Source of the DNA: JBGSWL01 sp041752455
GTDB taxonomy: Bacteria; Pseudomonadota; Alphaproteobacteria; Rhizobiales; Rhizobiaceae
Assembly (NCBI GenBank): GCA_041752455.1
Contig: JBGSWL010000144.1
Location: 1-28,692 of the forward strand
Direction of reading: 5' to 3'
Length of the DNA: 28,692 bases
The position numbers and the translations under genes were made by a program. A model generated the notes under the pieces. It saw nothing but the letters and a program-made list of their open reading frames with translations, did no database searches and had not been told where the DNA came from. Of this stretch, positions 15,413-23,575 are shown one piece after another. The first letter of the stretch is position 1, and every line of letters starts with the position of its first letter.

Positions 15413-16171
15413 ATGGCTGAGAAGAGTGAAAAAATGTCCGGCGGTTTGGGCGAGACAATCTCCGTCATCGTGCAGGCGCTGCTTCTGGCGCTGGTGATCC
15501 GGACACTGCTGTTCCAGCCGTTTTCGATTCCGTCCGGCTCGATGCGCCCGACACTTCTGGAAGGCGACTACCTGTTCGTCTCGAAATTCTCCTACGGCTA
15601 TTCGCGCTATTCGCTGCCGTTCGGTCCGGACATCTTTTCCGGCCGCCTGTGGTCTGCCGAGCCCGAGCGCGGCGATGTGGCGGTGTTCAAGCTGCCGTCC
15701 AATCCGCGCCTCGACTACATCAAGCGCGTGATCGGCCTGCCCGGCGACACGGTTCAGATGCGCGAAGGCGTGCTCTTCATCAATGGCGAGGCCGTGACCC
15801 GCGAAGAAGCCGGCACGATCCAGGATGTCGACATCACCGAAGTCACCGAACCGGTGCAGGTCTATCGCGAGACGCTGCCGAACGGCGTCAGCTATCTGAC
15901 GCTCGACCTTTCGGAAGGAACCGTCGGCGACGACACACGTGAATTTGTCGTGCCGCAGGGCCATTACTTCATGATGGGCGACAACCGTGACAACTCCGCC
16001 GACAGCCGTTTCCAGGTTGGTTTCGTGCCAGTCGAGAACTTTGTCGGGCGCGCCAACATCGTCTTCTTCTCGATTGCCGGCGGCGCATCGCCCCTGGAAA
16101 TCTGGCGTTGGCCGAGCGAACTGCGCTTCGGGCGGTTCTTCTCTTCTGCGCAGCAGGGACCGGGCATTTGA
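15413..16171 (+). CDS. lepB: Signal peptidase I
   Basis: 252 residues. It cleaves Sec and Tat signal peptides on the outer face of the inner membrane. Catalytic residues: Ser43 in Ile-Pro-Ser-Gly-Ser-Met-Arg-Pro-Thr-Leu and Lys104 in Asp-Tyr-Ile-Lys-Arg-Val-Ile-Gly-Leu-Pro-Gly-Asp. The box Met-Gly-Asp-Asn-Arg-Asp-Asn-Ser-x-Asp-Ser-Arg follows near residues 187-198. One transmembrane helix at about 14-34 anchors it. I prefer ATG 15413 over 15407 because AGGA (15401-15404) then lies 8 bases ahead. The ~100-base gap from acpS holds a small CGCCAA/TTGGCG hairpin. rnc begins within 10 bases of its stop, a common alphaproteobacterial order. Confidence 0.95.
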   Translation: MAEKSEKMSGGLGETISVIVQALLLALVIRTLLFQPFSIPSGSMRPTLLEGDYLFVSKFSYGYSRYSLPFGPDIFSGRLWSAEPERGDVAVFKLPSNPRLDYIKRVIGLPGDTVQMREGVLFINGEAVTREEAGTIQDVDITEVTEPVQVYRETLPNGVSYLTLDLSEGTVGDDTREFVVPQGHYFMMGDNRDNSADSRFQVGFVPVENFVGRANIVFFSIAGGASPLEIWRWPSELRFGRFFSSAQQGPGI

Positions 16172-16179
16172 CGAAAGCC

Positions 16180-16914
16180 ATGGCAGACAAGTCCGTCGGG
16201 ACTGTACGTCCGGAAACACTGGCGCATCTTGAAGCGATCACAGGTCACCACTTTTCCGATCTTGCACGGCTCGACCGGGCGCTGACCCATGCCTCGGCAC
16301 GCAGCAAGACCGGACGCGACTACGAGCGGCTCGAGTTCCTTGGCGACCGTGTCCTCGGCCTTTGCATCGCGGAACTGCTGTTTGATGCGTTTCCCGAAGC
16401 AGACGAGGGCGAATTGTCTGTCCGGCTCAATGCGCTGGTCAATGCCGATACGCTGGCGCTCGTTGCCGCCGAGACCGGACTGCAGGCGTTCATCCGGCTT
16501 GGTGCCGACATGCGCGTCGTGCCCGGCGACCGGCTTCGCAACATCAATGCCGATGTCGTCGAATCACTGATCGCAACGATCTATCTGGAAGGCGGTCTTC
16601 CGGCTGCACGCGAGTTCATCGCCCGCCAGTGGGCAGGCCGTGCCCAGCACGTGGCCGCCGGCCGTCGCGATGCCAAGACCGAACTGCAGGAATGGGCGCA
16701 CAGGCTCCATGCCGAGCAACCGGTCTACCGGGTCCTCTCACGCGAGGGCCCGGACCATGAACCCTCGTTCACGGTTGAAGTGCGCGTCGGCAAATTGCTG
16801 CCGGAAGCCGCGACCGGCCCGTCCAAGCGCGTCGCCGAACAGTCCGCCGCCGCCCGCCTTCTCGTTCGCGAGGCGGTCTGGCTGAGCAATGCCCTCGATA
16901 ATGGTGCCGCGTGA
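16180..16914 (+). CDS. rnc: Ribonuclease III
   Basis: 244 residues from ATG 16180. It cleaves double-stranded RNA in rRNA maturation and mRNA control. The signature Glu-Arg-Leu-Glu-Phe-Leu-Gly-Asp-Arg-Val-Leu-Gly-Leu is at about 49-61, with the second acidic cluster in Asn-Ile-Asn-Ala-Asp-Val-Val-Glu-Ser-Leu-Ile. The dsRNA-binding domain begins near Asp-Ala-Lys-Thr-Glu-Leu-Gln-Glu-Trp and ends with Ser-Ala-Ala-Ala. An in-frame TTG at 16168 overlaps the lepB stop and has AGGGA about 8 bases ahead; it would add only four residues and I cannot exclude it. The stop abuts the era start directly, with no gap. Confidence 0.94.
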   Translation: MADKSVGTVRPETLAHLEAITGHHFSDLARLDRALTHASARSKTGRDYERLEFLGDRVLGLCIAELLFDAFPEADEGELSVRLNALVNADTLALVAAETGLQAFIRLGADMRVVPGDRLRNINADVVESLIATIYLEGGLPAAREFIARQWAGRAQHVAAGRRDAKTELQEWAHRLHAEQPVYRVLSREGPDHEPSFTVEVRVGKLLPEAATGPSKRVAEQSAAARLLVREAVWLSNALDNGAA

Positions 16915-17847
16915 ATGGAAACTGAAATCACCCCGACCGAGCCGACAATGCCGACAGATACCCGCTCGGGATTCGTCGCGCTGATCGGCGCGCCCAATGC
17001 TGGCAAGTCGACCCTGCTCAACCGGCTTGTCGGCGCCAAGGTGTCGATCGTTTCGCACAAGGTGCAGACGACGCGCGCCCTGATCCGCGGCGTCGCCATG
17101 CATGGCAAGACGCAGATCGTTTTCATGGATACGCCGGGCATCTTCAAACCCAAGCGCCGGCTTGACCGCGCCATGGTGACGACTGCCTGGGGCGGGGCGA
17201 GGGACGGCGACATCGTCTGCTTTCTTGTCGATGCCCGCAAAGGCATTCGCGAAGACGAGGACGCCATCCTGGAACGCCTGAAGGACAGCCGCCAGCCGAA
17301 ATGGCTGATCCTCAACAAGGTCGATACGGTCGAGCCGCCCAAGCTTCTGGAACTGACGGCAGCGATCAACGCCCGTGTGTGGTTTGACCGCACATTCATG
17401 ATTTCCGCGCTCAGCGGCTCGGGCTGCGCCGACCTGCTTGATTCGCTCGCCGCTGCCATGCAGCCGGGACCCTGGTACTACCCGGAAGACCAGATCTCGG
17501 ACCTGCCGATGCGCATGCTCGCCGCCGAGGTCACCCGCGAGAAGATCTACGAACGGCTGCACCAGGAACTGCCTTACTCGTCCACGGTCGAGACCGAAAC
17601 CTGGGAAGAGCGCAAGGATGGCTCGGTCAAGATCGAACAGGTCATCTTCGTCGAGCGCGACAGCCAGAAGATGATCGTGCTCGGCCACAAGGGCGAAACG
17701 ATCAAGACCATCTCGATGCTGGCGCGCAAGGAACTGGCCGAACTGGTCGAAAAGCCGGTGCACCTGTTTCTCTTCGTCAAGGTGCGGAAAAATTGGGCCG
17801 ACGATCCGGAACGTTACCGCGAAATGGGGCTGGATTTTTCGCAGTGA
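16915..17847 (+). CDS. era: GTPase Era
   Basis: 310 residues. Era is a GTPase that binds 16S rRNA near its 3' end and helps 30S assembly. GTPase motifs are all visible: Gly25-Ala-Pro-Asn-Ala-Gly-Lys-Ser-Thr (G1), Asp72-Thr-Pro-Gly (G3), Asn134-Lys-Val-Asp (G4) and Ser-Ala-Leu-Ser (G5). The C-terminal KH domain has Val-Leu-Gly-His-Lys-Gly-Glu-Thr-Ile-Lys-Thr-Ile. ATG 16915 follows the rnc stop with no spacing, implying coupled translation; an ATG at 16948 is a possible shorter start, since the first ~15 residues are not conserved in the family. recO follows after 36 bases. Confidence 0.95.
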   Translation: METEITPTEPTMPTDTRSGFVALIGAPNAGKSTLLNRLVGAKVSIVSHKVQTTRALIRGVAMHGKTQIVFMDTPGIFKPKRRLDRAMVTTAWGGARDGDIVCFLVDARKGIREDEDAILERLKDSRQPKWLILNKVDTVEPPKLLELTAAINARVWFDRTFMISALSGSGCADLLDSLAAAMQPGPWYYPEDQISDLPMRMLAAEVTREKIYERLHQELPYSSTVETETWEERKDGSVKIEQVIFVERDSQKMIVLGHKGETIKTISMLARKELAELVEKPVHLFLFVKVRKNWADDPERYREMGLDFSQ

Positions 17848-17852
17848 TAATC

Positions 17853-17871
17853 TCTCCCCTCGCGGGGGAGA
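17853..17871. repeat. Short CT/GA palindrome between era and recO
   Basis: TCTCCCC / GGGGAGA with a 5-base loop. It resembles the inner part of the 47-bp repeat near 27.9 kb (CTCCCCCT...AGGGGGAG type) and may be a decayed copy of the same family. It lacks a T-run, so it is unlikely to be a terminator. Confidence 0.4.
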
Positions 17872-17883
17872 CAGGGCGCTACC

Positions 17884-18624
17884 ATGGAATGGCGTGACGA
17901 CGGCATCATCATCGGTTCGCGCCGCCACGGCGAGACCAGCCTGATCATCGAACTGATGACGCCGGAGCACGGCCGTCATCTGGGGCTCGTGCGGGGCGGG
18001 CGCTCGCGCAAGATGGCGGCCCTGCTGCAGCCGGGAAACCGGGTCGCCTGCGTCTGGCGGGCGCGATTGGACGAGCATCTCGGCATGATGGCGGTGGAAG
18101 CCATCGACCTCAACGCCGCCCACCTGATGGAAAGCGCATTCGCCCTTGCCGGGTTCCAGCTTGCTGCCGCCCATCTGCGATTGTTGCCGGAGCGCGACCC
18201 GCATCCGGGCCTGTTTGCCGCGCTGGAAACGCTGCTCGAGCATCTGGATACACCTGCCATTGCCGGCCCGTTGATGGTGCGGTTCGAACTGGCCGTGCTC
18301 GACAAACTGGGCTTCGGGCTCGACCTGTCGCGCTGCGCGGGAACCGGCGTGACAACCGATCTTGCCTATGTGTCGCCGAAAAGTGGCCAGGCGGTCAGCC
18401 GCGCCGCCGGTGCGCCCTGGGCTGACAAGATGTTGCCGCTCCCGGCTTTTCTGACGGCGAGGGAAGGGCGCTCCTGCACGGCGGTCGAGTTGGCCGACGC
18501 CTTCCGCATGACCGGCTTCTTCTTTGCCCGCGATGTCTGGCAACCGCGCGGCATCGACATGCCGGTTTCACGCGAGGCCTTCATGGTCAGCGCAACGCGG
18601 TTGATGGATGATCTTCCCGCTTAA
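17884..18624 (+). CDS. recO: DNA repair protein RecO
   Basis: 246 residues. RecO anneals strands and, with RecR, loads RecA at gaps. The N-terminal OB fold begins Met-Glu-Trp-Arg-Asp-Asp-Gly-Ile-Ile-Ile-Gly with Gly-Glu-(Thr)-Ser-Leu-Ile-(x)-(Glu/Leu) and His-Gly-Arg-His-x-Gly-Leu-Val-Arg-Gly-Gly, all typical of alphaproteobacterial RecO. The helical C-terminal half has Arg-Phe-Glu-Leu-(x)3-Asp-(x)-Leu-Gly-Phe-Gly-Leu-Asp-Leu-(x)2-Cys-Ala. No zinc-type Cys cluster is present, as in other Gram-negative RecO. It is the last gene of the core run that starts at rsh. Confidence 0.93.
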   Translation: MEWRDDGIIIGSRRHGETSLIIELMTPEHGRHLGLVRGGRSRKMAALLQPGNRVACVWRARLDEHLGMMAVEAIDLNAAHLMESAFALAGFQLAAAHLRLLPERDPHPGLFAALETLLEHLDTPAIAGPLMVRFELAVLDKLGFGLDLSRCAGTGVTTDLAYVSPKSGQAVSRAAGAPWADKMLPLPAFLTAREGRSCTAVELADAFRMTGFFFARDVWQPRGIDMPVSREAFMVSATRLMDDLPA

Positions 18625-18637
18625 ATGGGCCCGCAGG

Positions 18638-18678
18638 CCAAACCAATTCCAACGAAGTCTGTGACCGGTTTGGTTTTT
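18638..18678 (+). terminator. Possible terminator of the rsh-recO run
   Basis: Stem CCAAACC / GGTTTGG (18638-18644 with 18667-18673) closed by a 22-base loop and followed by TTTTT, starting 13 bases after recO. The stem is AT-containing and the loop long, so it is a modest candidate. Confidence 0.4.
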
Positions 18679-18766
18679 GCACGCATAACAACAAATACAT
18701 ATGGCGACGGTGCACGACACACTTGAGGGCGGACAAGCACAATAATGGCGCCCGTGTTTTTCCCTG

Positions 18767-18795
18767 CCGTCACACAACTGTAAACCTGCTGTCAC
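18767..18795 (+). promoter_or_regulatory. Three-repeat Pho box (PhoB site) ahead of phoX
   Basis: Three 7-mers in 11-base register: CCGTCAC (18767), CTGTAAA (18778) and CTGTCAC (18789), each separated by 4 bases. The PhoB consensus is CTGTCAT with 4-base spacers. It ends 48 bases before the phosphatase start, as expected for a site replacing the -35 element. Confidence 0.8.
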
Positions 18796-18843
18796 AACCA
18801 GCGGCTAGCAGGCTGGAGCAATTCCAAACCAAGGGAGTGAACC

Positions 18844-20766
18844 ATGGAAAACGTCAACATCAACAAGTTGTCGGCCGACGAGTGGGATGAACTGAAATTT
18901 CCGCGTCCGGCAGAGCAGGAGTTCGACCGCGTGGTCGAGCGCGCCATTTCGCGCCGCGGCTTCCTCGGCGGGCTTCTGGTCATGGGTTCGGCGGCCGCCG
19001 TCTTTGGCACTGCAGGTCTGAATGCTTCGACCGCGCTTGCCAGCCAGCAGACCCGTTTCGCCTTCAAGCCGATTGCCGCCCAGACGGACAGCACCATCCA
19101 TGTGCCGGAAGGCTACAAGTGGCAGCGCCTGGTTTCATGGGGTGACCCGCTGTTCTCCGACGCCCCGGCGTTCGACCCGGCGACCGGCATTCCGACAGCC
19201 GGTTCGGACCGCGTCTTCGGCGAAAACACCGACGGCATGGAACTCTTCCTGGTCGGCGGCAAGCAACTGCTCGTCGTCAACAGCGAATACACAAACAATG
19301 ACATCAACCTGGCCGGCAATGCGGAAGGCGTTCCCGCATCGGCTGACGAAGTGCTGCGCCTGCAGCAGTTCCAGGGCGTGTCGGTCATGGAAATCGAGGA
19401 AGGCGCCGACGGCTGGAAGGTCGTTGTCGACAGCCCGTTCAACCGCCGCATCCACCACAATACGCCGATGATGATTTCCGGTCCGGCTGCCGGTCATGAC
19501 CTTCTGAAGACCGAAGCCGATGCCACCGGCACCGCCTCGCTCGGTACCTTCAACAATTGCGGTTCGGGCAAGACCCCGTGGGGCACCTACCTGACCTGCG
19601 AGGAGAACTTCAACGGCTATTTCGGCACCACGGCAGAAGTTGCCGGCGATGATGCCGTTCTGGCCGGCTACAAGCGCTACGGCATCAACACCAAGGTCGA
19701 GCCGGGTCAATACAACTACCATGGCTTCGACGCCCGCTTCGACATCTCGAAGAACCCGAACGAGCCGCACCGCGCCGGTTACATCGTGGAAATCGATCCG
19801 GCCAACCCGGAATCGACCCCGGTCAAGCGCACCGCCCTTGGCCGCTTCAAGCATGAGAATGCGGCGGCTGTGGTAGCAGCCGATGGCCGCGTCGTCGTTT
19901 ACATGGGTGACGATGAGCGTGGCGAATTCCTCTACAAGTGGGTTTCGCGCGACATCTATGTTCCCGGTGGTGATACCTCGACCCTTCTGGAAGAGGGCAC
20001 GCTTCACGTCGCCAAGTTCAACGACGACCAGACCGGTAGCTGGATCGCGCTGACCGAAGACAACACCGGCATGTCCGCCGCCGAGATCGCAATCTTGACC
20101 CGCACCGCTGCGTCCAAGGTCGGCGCGACCACGATGGACCGTCCTGAATGGGTTGCCGTCAACCCGGTCTCGATTGAAGCCTATTGCTGCCTGACCAACA
20201 ATTCGCGCCGCGGCGTCAAGAACGACGACGGCTCGATCCGCACCAATGCCGGCGGTGACGCCATGACCGTCAACGCTGTCAACCCGCGCGAGAAGAACGA
20301 CTACGGCCAGATCGTGCGCTGGCGTCCCGCACGCAACGACCACGCTGCCAACGTTTTCGAATGGGACCTCTATGTCATGGCCGGCAACCCGGCCCTGCAT
20401 CCGGACAGCCCGCTGGCCGGTTCGTCCAACATCAATGCCGGCAACCTGTTCAACTCGCCGGACGGCATGGTGATCGACTCCACTGGCCTGATCTGGATCC
20501 AGACCGACGGTGACGACTCCAATGAAGGCGACTTCGCCGGCATGGGCAACAACCAGATGCTGGCGGGCGACCCGGTCACCGGTGAAATCCACCGCTTCCT
20601 GACCGGCCCGGTCGGCTCGGAAGTCACGGGTCTCTGCTGGTCCGCCGACCGCCGCACGATGTTCGTCGGCATCCAGCATCCGGGCAACGGCTTCCCGGAT
20701 GCCGAAGGCCTGCCACGCTCATCGATCGTTGCCGTCAAGCGCGACGACAACGCACTCGTCGGCTGA
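18844..20766 (+). CDS. phoX: PhoX-family alkaline phosphatase (DUF839), Tat-exported
   Basis: 640 residues. PhoX enzymes release phosphate from many phosphoesters in the periplasm and use iron and calcium rather than zinc. The family core Asn-Asn-Cys-Gly-Ser-Gly-Lys-Thr-Pro-Trp-Gly-Thr-Tyr-Leu-Thr-Cys-Glu-Glu is present, with Cys239 at the place of the iron ligand. A twin-arginine signal, Ser36-Arg-Arg-Gly-Phe-Leu-Gly, and a hydrophobic stretch end near Ala-Leu-Ala (about 66), so the folded holoenzyme should leave by Tat. The n-region before the two arginines is 35 residues, long for a Tat signal. GGGAG lies upstream of ATG 18844. Control by phosphate starvation is supported by the Pho box; it is followed by a terminator and stands alone. 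Confidence 0.93.
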   Translation: MENVNINKLSADEWDELKFPRPAEQEFDRVVERAISRRGFLGGLLVMGSAAAVFGTAGLNASTALASQQTRFAFKPIAAQTDSTIHVPEGYKWQRLVSWGDPLFSDAPAFDPATGIPTAGSDRVFGENTDGMELFLVGGKQLLVVNSEYTNNDINLAGNAEGVPASADEVLRLQQFQGVSVMEIEEGADGWKVVVDSPFNRRIHHNTPMMISGPAAGHDLLKTEADATGTASLGTFNNCGSGKTPWGTYLTCEENFNGYFGTTAEVAGDDAVLAGYKRYGINTKVEPGQYNYHGFDARFDISKNPNEPHRAGYIVEIDPANPESTPVKRTALGRFKHENAAAVVAADGRVVVYMGDDERGEFLYKWVSRDIYVPGGDTSTLLEEGTLHVAKFNDDQTGSWIALTEDNTGMSAAEIAILTRTAASKVGATTMDRPEWVAVNPVSIEAYCCLTNNSRRGVKNDDGSIRTNAGGDAMTVNAVNPREKNDYGQIVRWRPARNDHAANVFEWDLYVMAGNPALHPDSPLAGSSNINAGNLFNSPDGMVIDSTGLIWIQTDGDDSNEGDFAGMGNNQMLAGDPVTGEIHRFLTGPVGSEVTGLCWSADRRTMFVGIQHPGNGFPDAEGLPRSSIVAVKRDDNALVG

Positions 20767-20786
20767 TCGGGCAGCATTTCAATGCA

Positions 20787-20819
20787 AGAGGCCGGGCGGT
20801 ATGCCCGGCCTCTCTGTTT
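20787..20819 (+). terminator. Intrinsic terminator after phoX
   Basis: Perfect 11-bp stem AGAGGCCGGGC / GCCCGGCCTCT (20787-20797 with 20803-20813), 5-base loop, then CTGTTTATTT. It separates phoX from the convergent MFS gene; the minus-strand side lacks a T-run. Confidence 0.88.
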
Positions 20820-20831
20820 ATTTGGTCCGGA

Positions 20832-22049
20832 TTATTCGGCCGCCTGAAATCGTTCCACCGGCGCCTCGCGGATCGGCCAGTGAACGACGGCGGCAAACAG
20901 GCCCAGCATCACGCCAAGCCACCAGACCGGCTCATAGGTTCCGTACTGGTCGTAGAGGTACCCGCCGAGCCAGACGCCAAGGAACGAGCCCATCTGGTGC
21001 GACAGGAAGACGATGCCGCCAAGCATGCCGAGATATTTGGTGCCGAACATGATCGCGACCAGCGCATTGGTTGGCGGCACGGTCGACAGCCACAAAAGCC
21101 CCATCGCAAAGCCGAAGAGGATGACGCTGGTTCCCGATTGCGGCAGCAGCAGGAAGGCTGTCACCACGACTGATCGCGCCAGATAGATGAACGCAAGGAA
21201 GATCGGTTTGGAGTAGCGCTGCCCGATCACACCGGAGGCTAGCGAGCCGATGATGTTGAAGAAGCCGATGGCCGCCAAACCGATCACCGCATAGCGCGCA
21301 TCGATGCCGATATCGGCAATGTAGGCCGGAAAATGCGCGGTTATGAACGCCACCTGGAAACCGCAGACGAAAAATCCTGCCGTCAGAAGCAGATAGGACT
21401 GGTGGCCGAAGGCTTCCCGCAGCGCGGCTCCGATCGACTGGTCGATCGCGATCTGGCTGGTGCGCCCGCTGGTGGAATTGCCGCGCAGCGGAATGGCCAG
21501 CACCGGCACCAGAAGCATCATCGCGCTCATGATGATCAATGTGTCCTGCCAGCCGAGCGCATCAATCAGGATCTGCGAGAACGGCGCAAACAGGAACATG
21601 CCGGCCGATCCGGCCGCCGTGCCAAGCCCGAAGGCAAAAGAGCGCTGTTCGGCCGTCACGTTGCGGGCAAACGAGGCGAGCACGATGCCGAACGAACCGG
21701 AGGCAATGCCGAGGCCGACCAGCATGCCGCCACCCAGATGCAACGACGCAACGCTTGTAGGCATCGCCATCAACAGCAGTCCGCTGGCATAGAGAAGCCC
21801 GGACATCGCCAGCACGCGCCAGGTGCCGTATCGATCGGCGATGACGCCGAAAAACGGCTGGCCGAGCCCCCACATCAGGTTCTGGATCGCCATGGCAAGG
21901 CCGAAATCGGAACGCGACCAACCGGTGTCGGCCAGCATCGGGATCTGGAAGAAACCCATGGCCGAGCGTGGCCCGAAGGTCAGCGCCGCGAGCATGCAGC
22001 CGCTGGCGATGATCAGCCAAGGATAGTTGTTTTTCTCGATCTTTTGCAT
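20832..22049 (-). CDS. Major facilitator superfamily transporter
   Basis: 405 residues with about 12 hydrophobic segments and a longer polar loop near the middle (residues about 185-215, Arg-Gly-Asn-Ser-Thr-Ser-Gly-Arg). The MFS loop 2-3 motif appears as Gly-Val-Ile-Ala-Asp-Arg-Tyr-Gly-Thr-Trp-Arg-Val, and its echo in the second half as Gly-Val-Ile-Gly-Gln-Arg-Tyr-Ser-Lys. Asp-Thr-Gly-Trp-Ser-Arg-Ser-Asp-Phe-Gly after the first helix recalls oxalate/formate and monocarboxylate-type members, but the substrate cannot be named. I use ATG 22049, where GGGGACGAG lies upstream and the first helix follows within ten residues; the frame is open to 22184. It is divergent from the TadG-like gene, with a GTGATC/GATCAC dyad between. 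Confidence 0.87.
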   Translation of the reverse strand: MQKIEKNNYPWLIIASGCMLAALTFGPRSAMGFFQIPMLADTGWSRSDFGLAMAIQNLMWGLGQPFFGVIADRYGTWRVLAMSGLLYASGLLLMAMPTSVASLHLGGGMLVGLGIASGSFGIVLASFARNVTAEQRSFAFGLGTAAGSAGMFLFAPFSQILIDALGWQDTLIIMSAMMLLVPVLAIPLRGNSTSGRTSQIAIDQSIGAALREAFGHQSYLLLTAGFFVCGFQVAFITAHFPAYIADIGIDARYAVIGLAAIGFFNIIGSLASGVIGQRYSKPIFLAFIYLARSVVVTAFLLLPQSGTSVILFGFAMGLLWLSTVPPTNALVAIMFGTKYLGMLGGIVFLSHQMGSFLGVWLGGYLYDQYGTYEPVWWLGVMLGLFAAVVHWPIREAPVERFQAAE

Positions 22050-22151
22050 CGCTCGTCCCCGCTCGCCGCACGACGATAGAGGCCTGGCTCGGCTTTGAAA
22101 AGCGCCGAGAACTCCGTATTTTCCGCCAGCGCCGCCGATCATGCTTAACAA

Positions 22152-22171
22152 GTGATCAAGCACGCGATCAC
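22152..22171. promoter_or_regulatory. Possible operator: GTGATC-N8-GATCAC dyad
   Basis: Perfect 6-bp inverted repeat (22152-22157 and 22166-22171) with an 8-base spacer, in the divergent gap between the MFS and TadG-like genes. A further GATCATGC at 22137 adds a third GATCA. Such dyads are typical of HTH-regulator sites, but no regulator gene is adjacent. Confidence 0.3.
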
Positions 22172-22237
22172 AAATCCGATGCAAGGTGGAAACAGATATT
22201 CACACGTGTCGGCTAACGTGGATTGGTATCGGGTGAC

Positions 22238-23557
22238 ATGATGGGCGTACTCAAAACCTTCTTTGCAGATCGGCGCGCCAATCTCGCCGTGACGATGGCT
22301 GTCCTCGGCCCACTATTGCTTGCAGCAGTCGGGTTTGCGACAGACATCGCCATGGTTGTTCGAAGCCAAAGTAACCTGCAACGCGCAACCGATGGCGCTG
22401 CGCTGGCAACTGTCAAGGAAATGGCAATCCCCAACGTTTCTGACGCCCAGTTGGAGAGCGTATTCAAGAACCACTTCTTCACCAATGCCGGTATCGCGCC
22501 GGAGAACGAGGGCGACTACATCGTCAAGGTCACCAGCGTTCCGGGCAAGTCGGCCGTGCTCGCCACGGTCGAACTGCACTGGAAGCCGCTGATTGCCCAG
22601 TTCATCGACAAGAAGGCGACACCCATTACCGCCGCCGCCAACGCCGAGATGGCAGGGCAGGGGCTGACCTGTGTCATCGGGCTCCTGCAACCCACGCTGA
22701 CCACGCTGGTCAAGTCGTCCCTGCATTTTGGCGATGCGTCAAAACTAATCGCAGACAATTGCAGTGTCTTCAGCAACTCGAACCATGCCTGGGGACTTCG
22801 TGCCGATGGCGATGCGGAGATCACCGCGCAGCTTACGTGTTCGGCGGGCGGCATTCTCAAGCTCGGCAAAGCCAAGTTCACGCCGGATCCGGTCAAGGAC
22901 TGCCCCCAGATCGAAGACCCGCTTGAAAAACGCGCCGCTCCGATTTTCGGTGCCTGCACGGAAAACAATGCAGTCATCAATGTCGCGGCTGGCGTGACCA
23001 CAAATATCAAACCCGGCGTCTATTGTGACGGGCTTCGCATCGAGGGCGAAGGTTCCGTCGAACTCGATCCGGGCATTTACGTCATCAAATCCGGCCCGCT
23101 CGTCATTGCAGGATCGGTCTCGGTTATTGGCAAAGGCGTCGGCTTTTACCTGACGGGCACCGGGTCGGTGTTCAACTTCGGCCCCGACGCGGGCGTTGAT
23201 CTTGCAGCACCCGCAACCGGACCGATGGCCGGCCTCTTGGTGTTCGAGGACCGGGCTGTACCGTACAGTTTCAACCTCAATCCGTTGACCTACGAACCCG
23301 GCGACCTGCTTGTTCGCATGCATCGCATATCCAGCAACCGCGCCAACAACCTGCTCGGCACGTTGTATTTGTCTCGAAGTGTATTGCGGATCGATTCAAC
23401 CGCGCCGGTCGCCGACAAATCCGCCTACACCGCACTCATCGTTGGCCGTTTGTGGCTCCAGAAGGGGCTGACGCTGACGCTGAATGCCGACTATACCAAG
23501 ACGACGGTACCCGTCCCCGACGGGCTGATCGGCACACGCCCGAAACTCATTCACTAA
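22238..23557 (+). CDS. TadG-like pilus-assembly-related protein (orphan)
   Basis: 439 residues. Residues about 11-65 match the N-terminal Tad/TadG-type domain: short basic start, Arg-Arg-Ala-Asn-Leu-Ala-Val-Thr-Met-Ala, a membrane helix (about 16-38) with Gly-Phe-Ala-Thr-Asp-Ile-Ala, then Gln-Arg-Ala-Thr-Asp-Gly-Ala-Ala-Leu-Ala. The rest is periplasmic, with repeated Pro-Gly-Val-Tyr / Pro-Gly-Ile-Tyr-Val-Ile turns (about 260-310) suggesting a beta-helix-like section and several cysteines that could pair. TadG-type proteins are minor pilins or envelope parts of Tad (Flp) pili; no other tad gene is in the window, so its role is unclear. Starts at ATG 22238 or 22241 are both possible behind GGGTGA; a TTG at 22223 is also in frame. 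It converges with arsH, 18 bases away. Confidence 0.78.
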   Translation: MMGVLKTFFADRRANLAVTMAVLGPLLLAAVGFATDIAMVVRSQSNLQRATDGAALATVKEMAIPNVSDAQLESVFKNHFFTNAGIAPENEGDYIVKVTSVPGKSAVLATVELHWKPLIAQFIDKKATPITAAANAEMAGQGLTCVIGLLQPTLTTLVKSSLHFGDASKLIADNCSVFSNSNHAWGLRADGDAEITAQLTCSAGGILKLGKAKFTPDPVKDCPQIEDPLEKRAAPIFGACTENNAVINVAAGVTTNIKPGVYCDGLRIEGEGSVELDPGIYVIKSGPLVIAGSVSVIGKGVGFYLTGTGSVFNFGPDAGVDLAAPATGPMAGLLVFEDRAVPYSFNLNPLTYEPGDLLVRMHRISSNRANNLLGTLYLSRSVLRIDSTAPVADKSAYTALIVGRLWLQKGLTLTLNADYTKTTVPVPDGLIGTRPKLIH

Positions 23558-23575
23558 GGCGGGGAGCCGTTCACG

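Noticed and set aside
16738..18543. A 601-codon antisense open frame over rnc, era and recO
   Set aside because: Three confident core genes occupy the plus strand; no domain seen in the antisense product.
19135..20679. A 514-codon antisense open frame over phoX
   Set aside because: phoX is certain on the plus strand; the reverse frame is open only because of codon bias.
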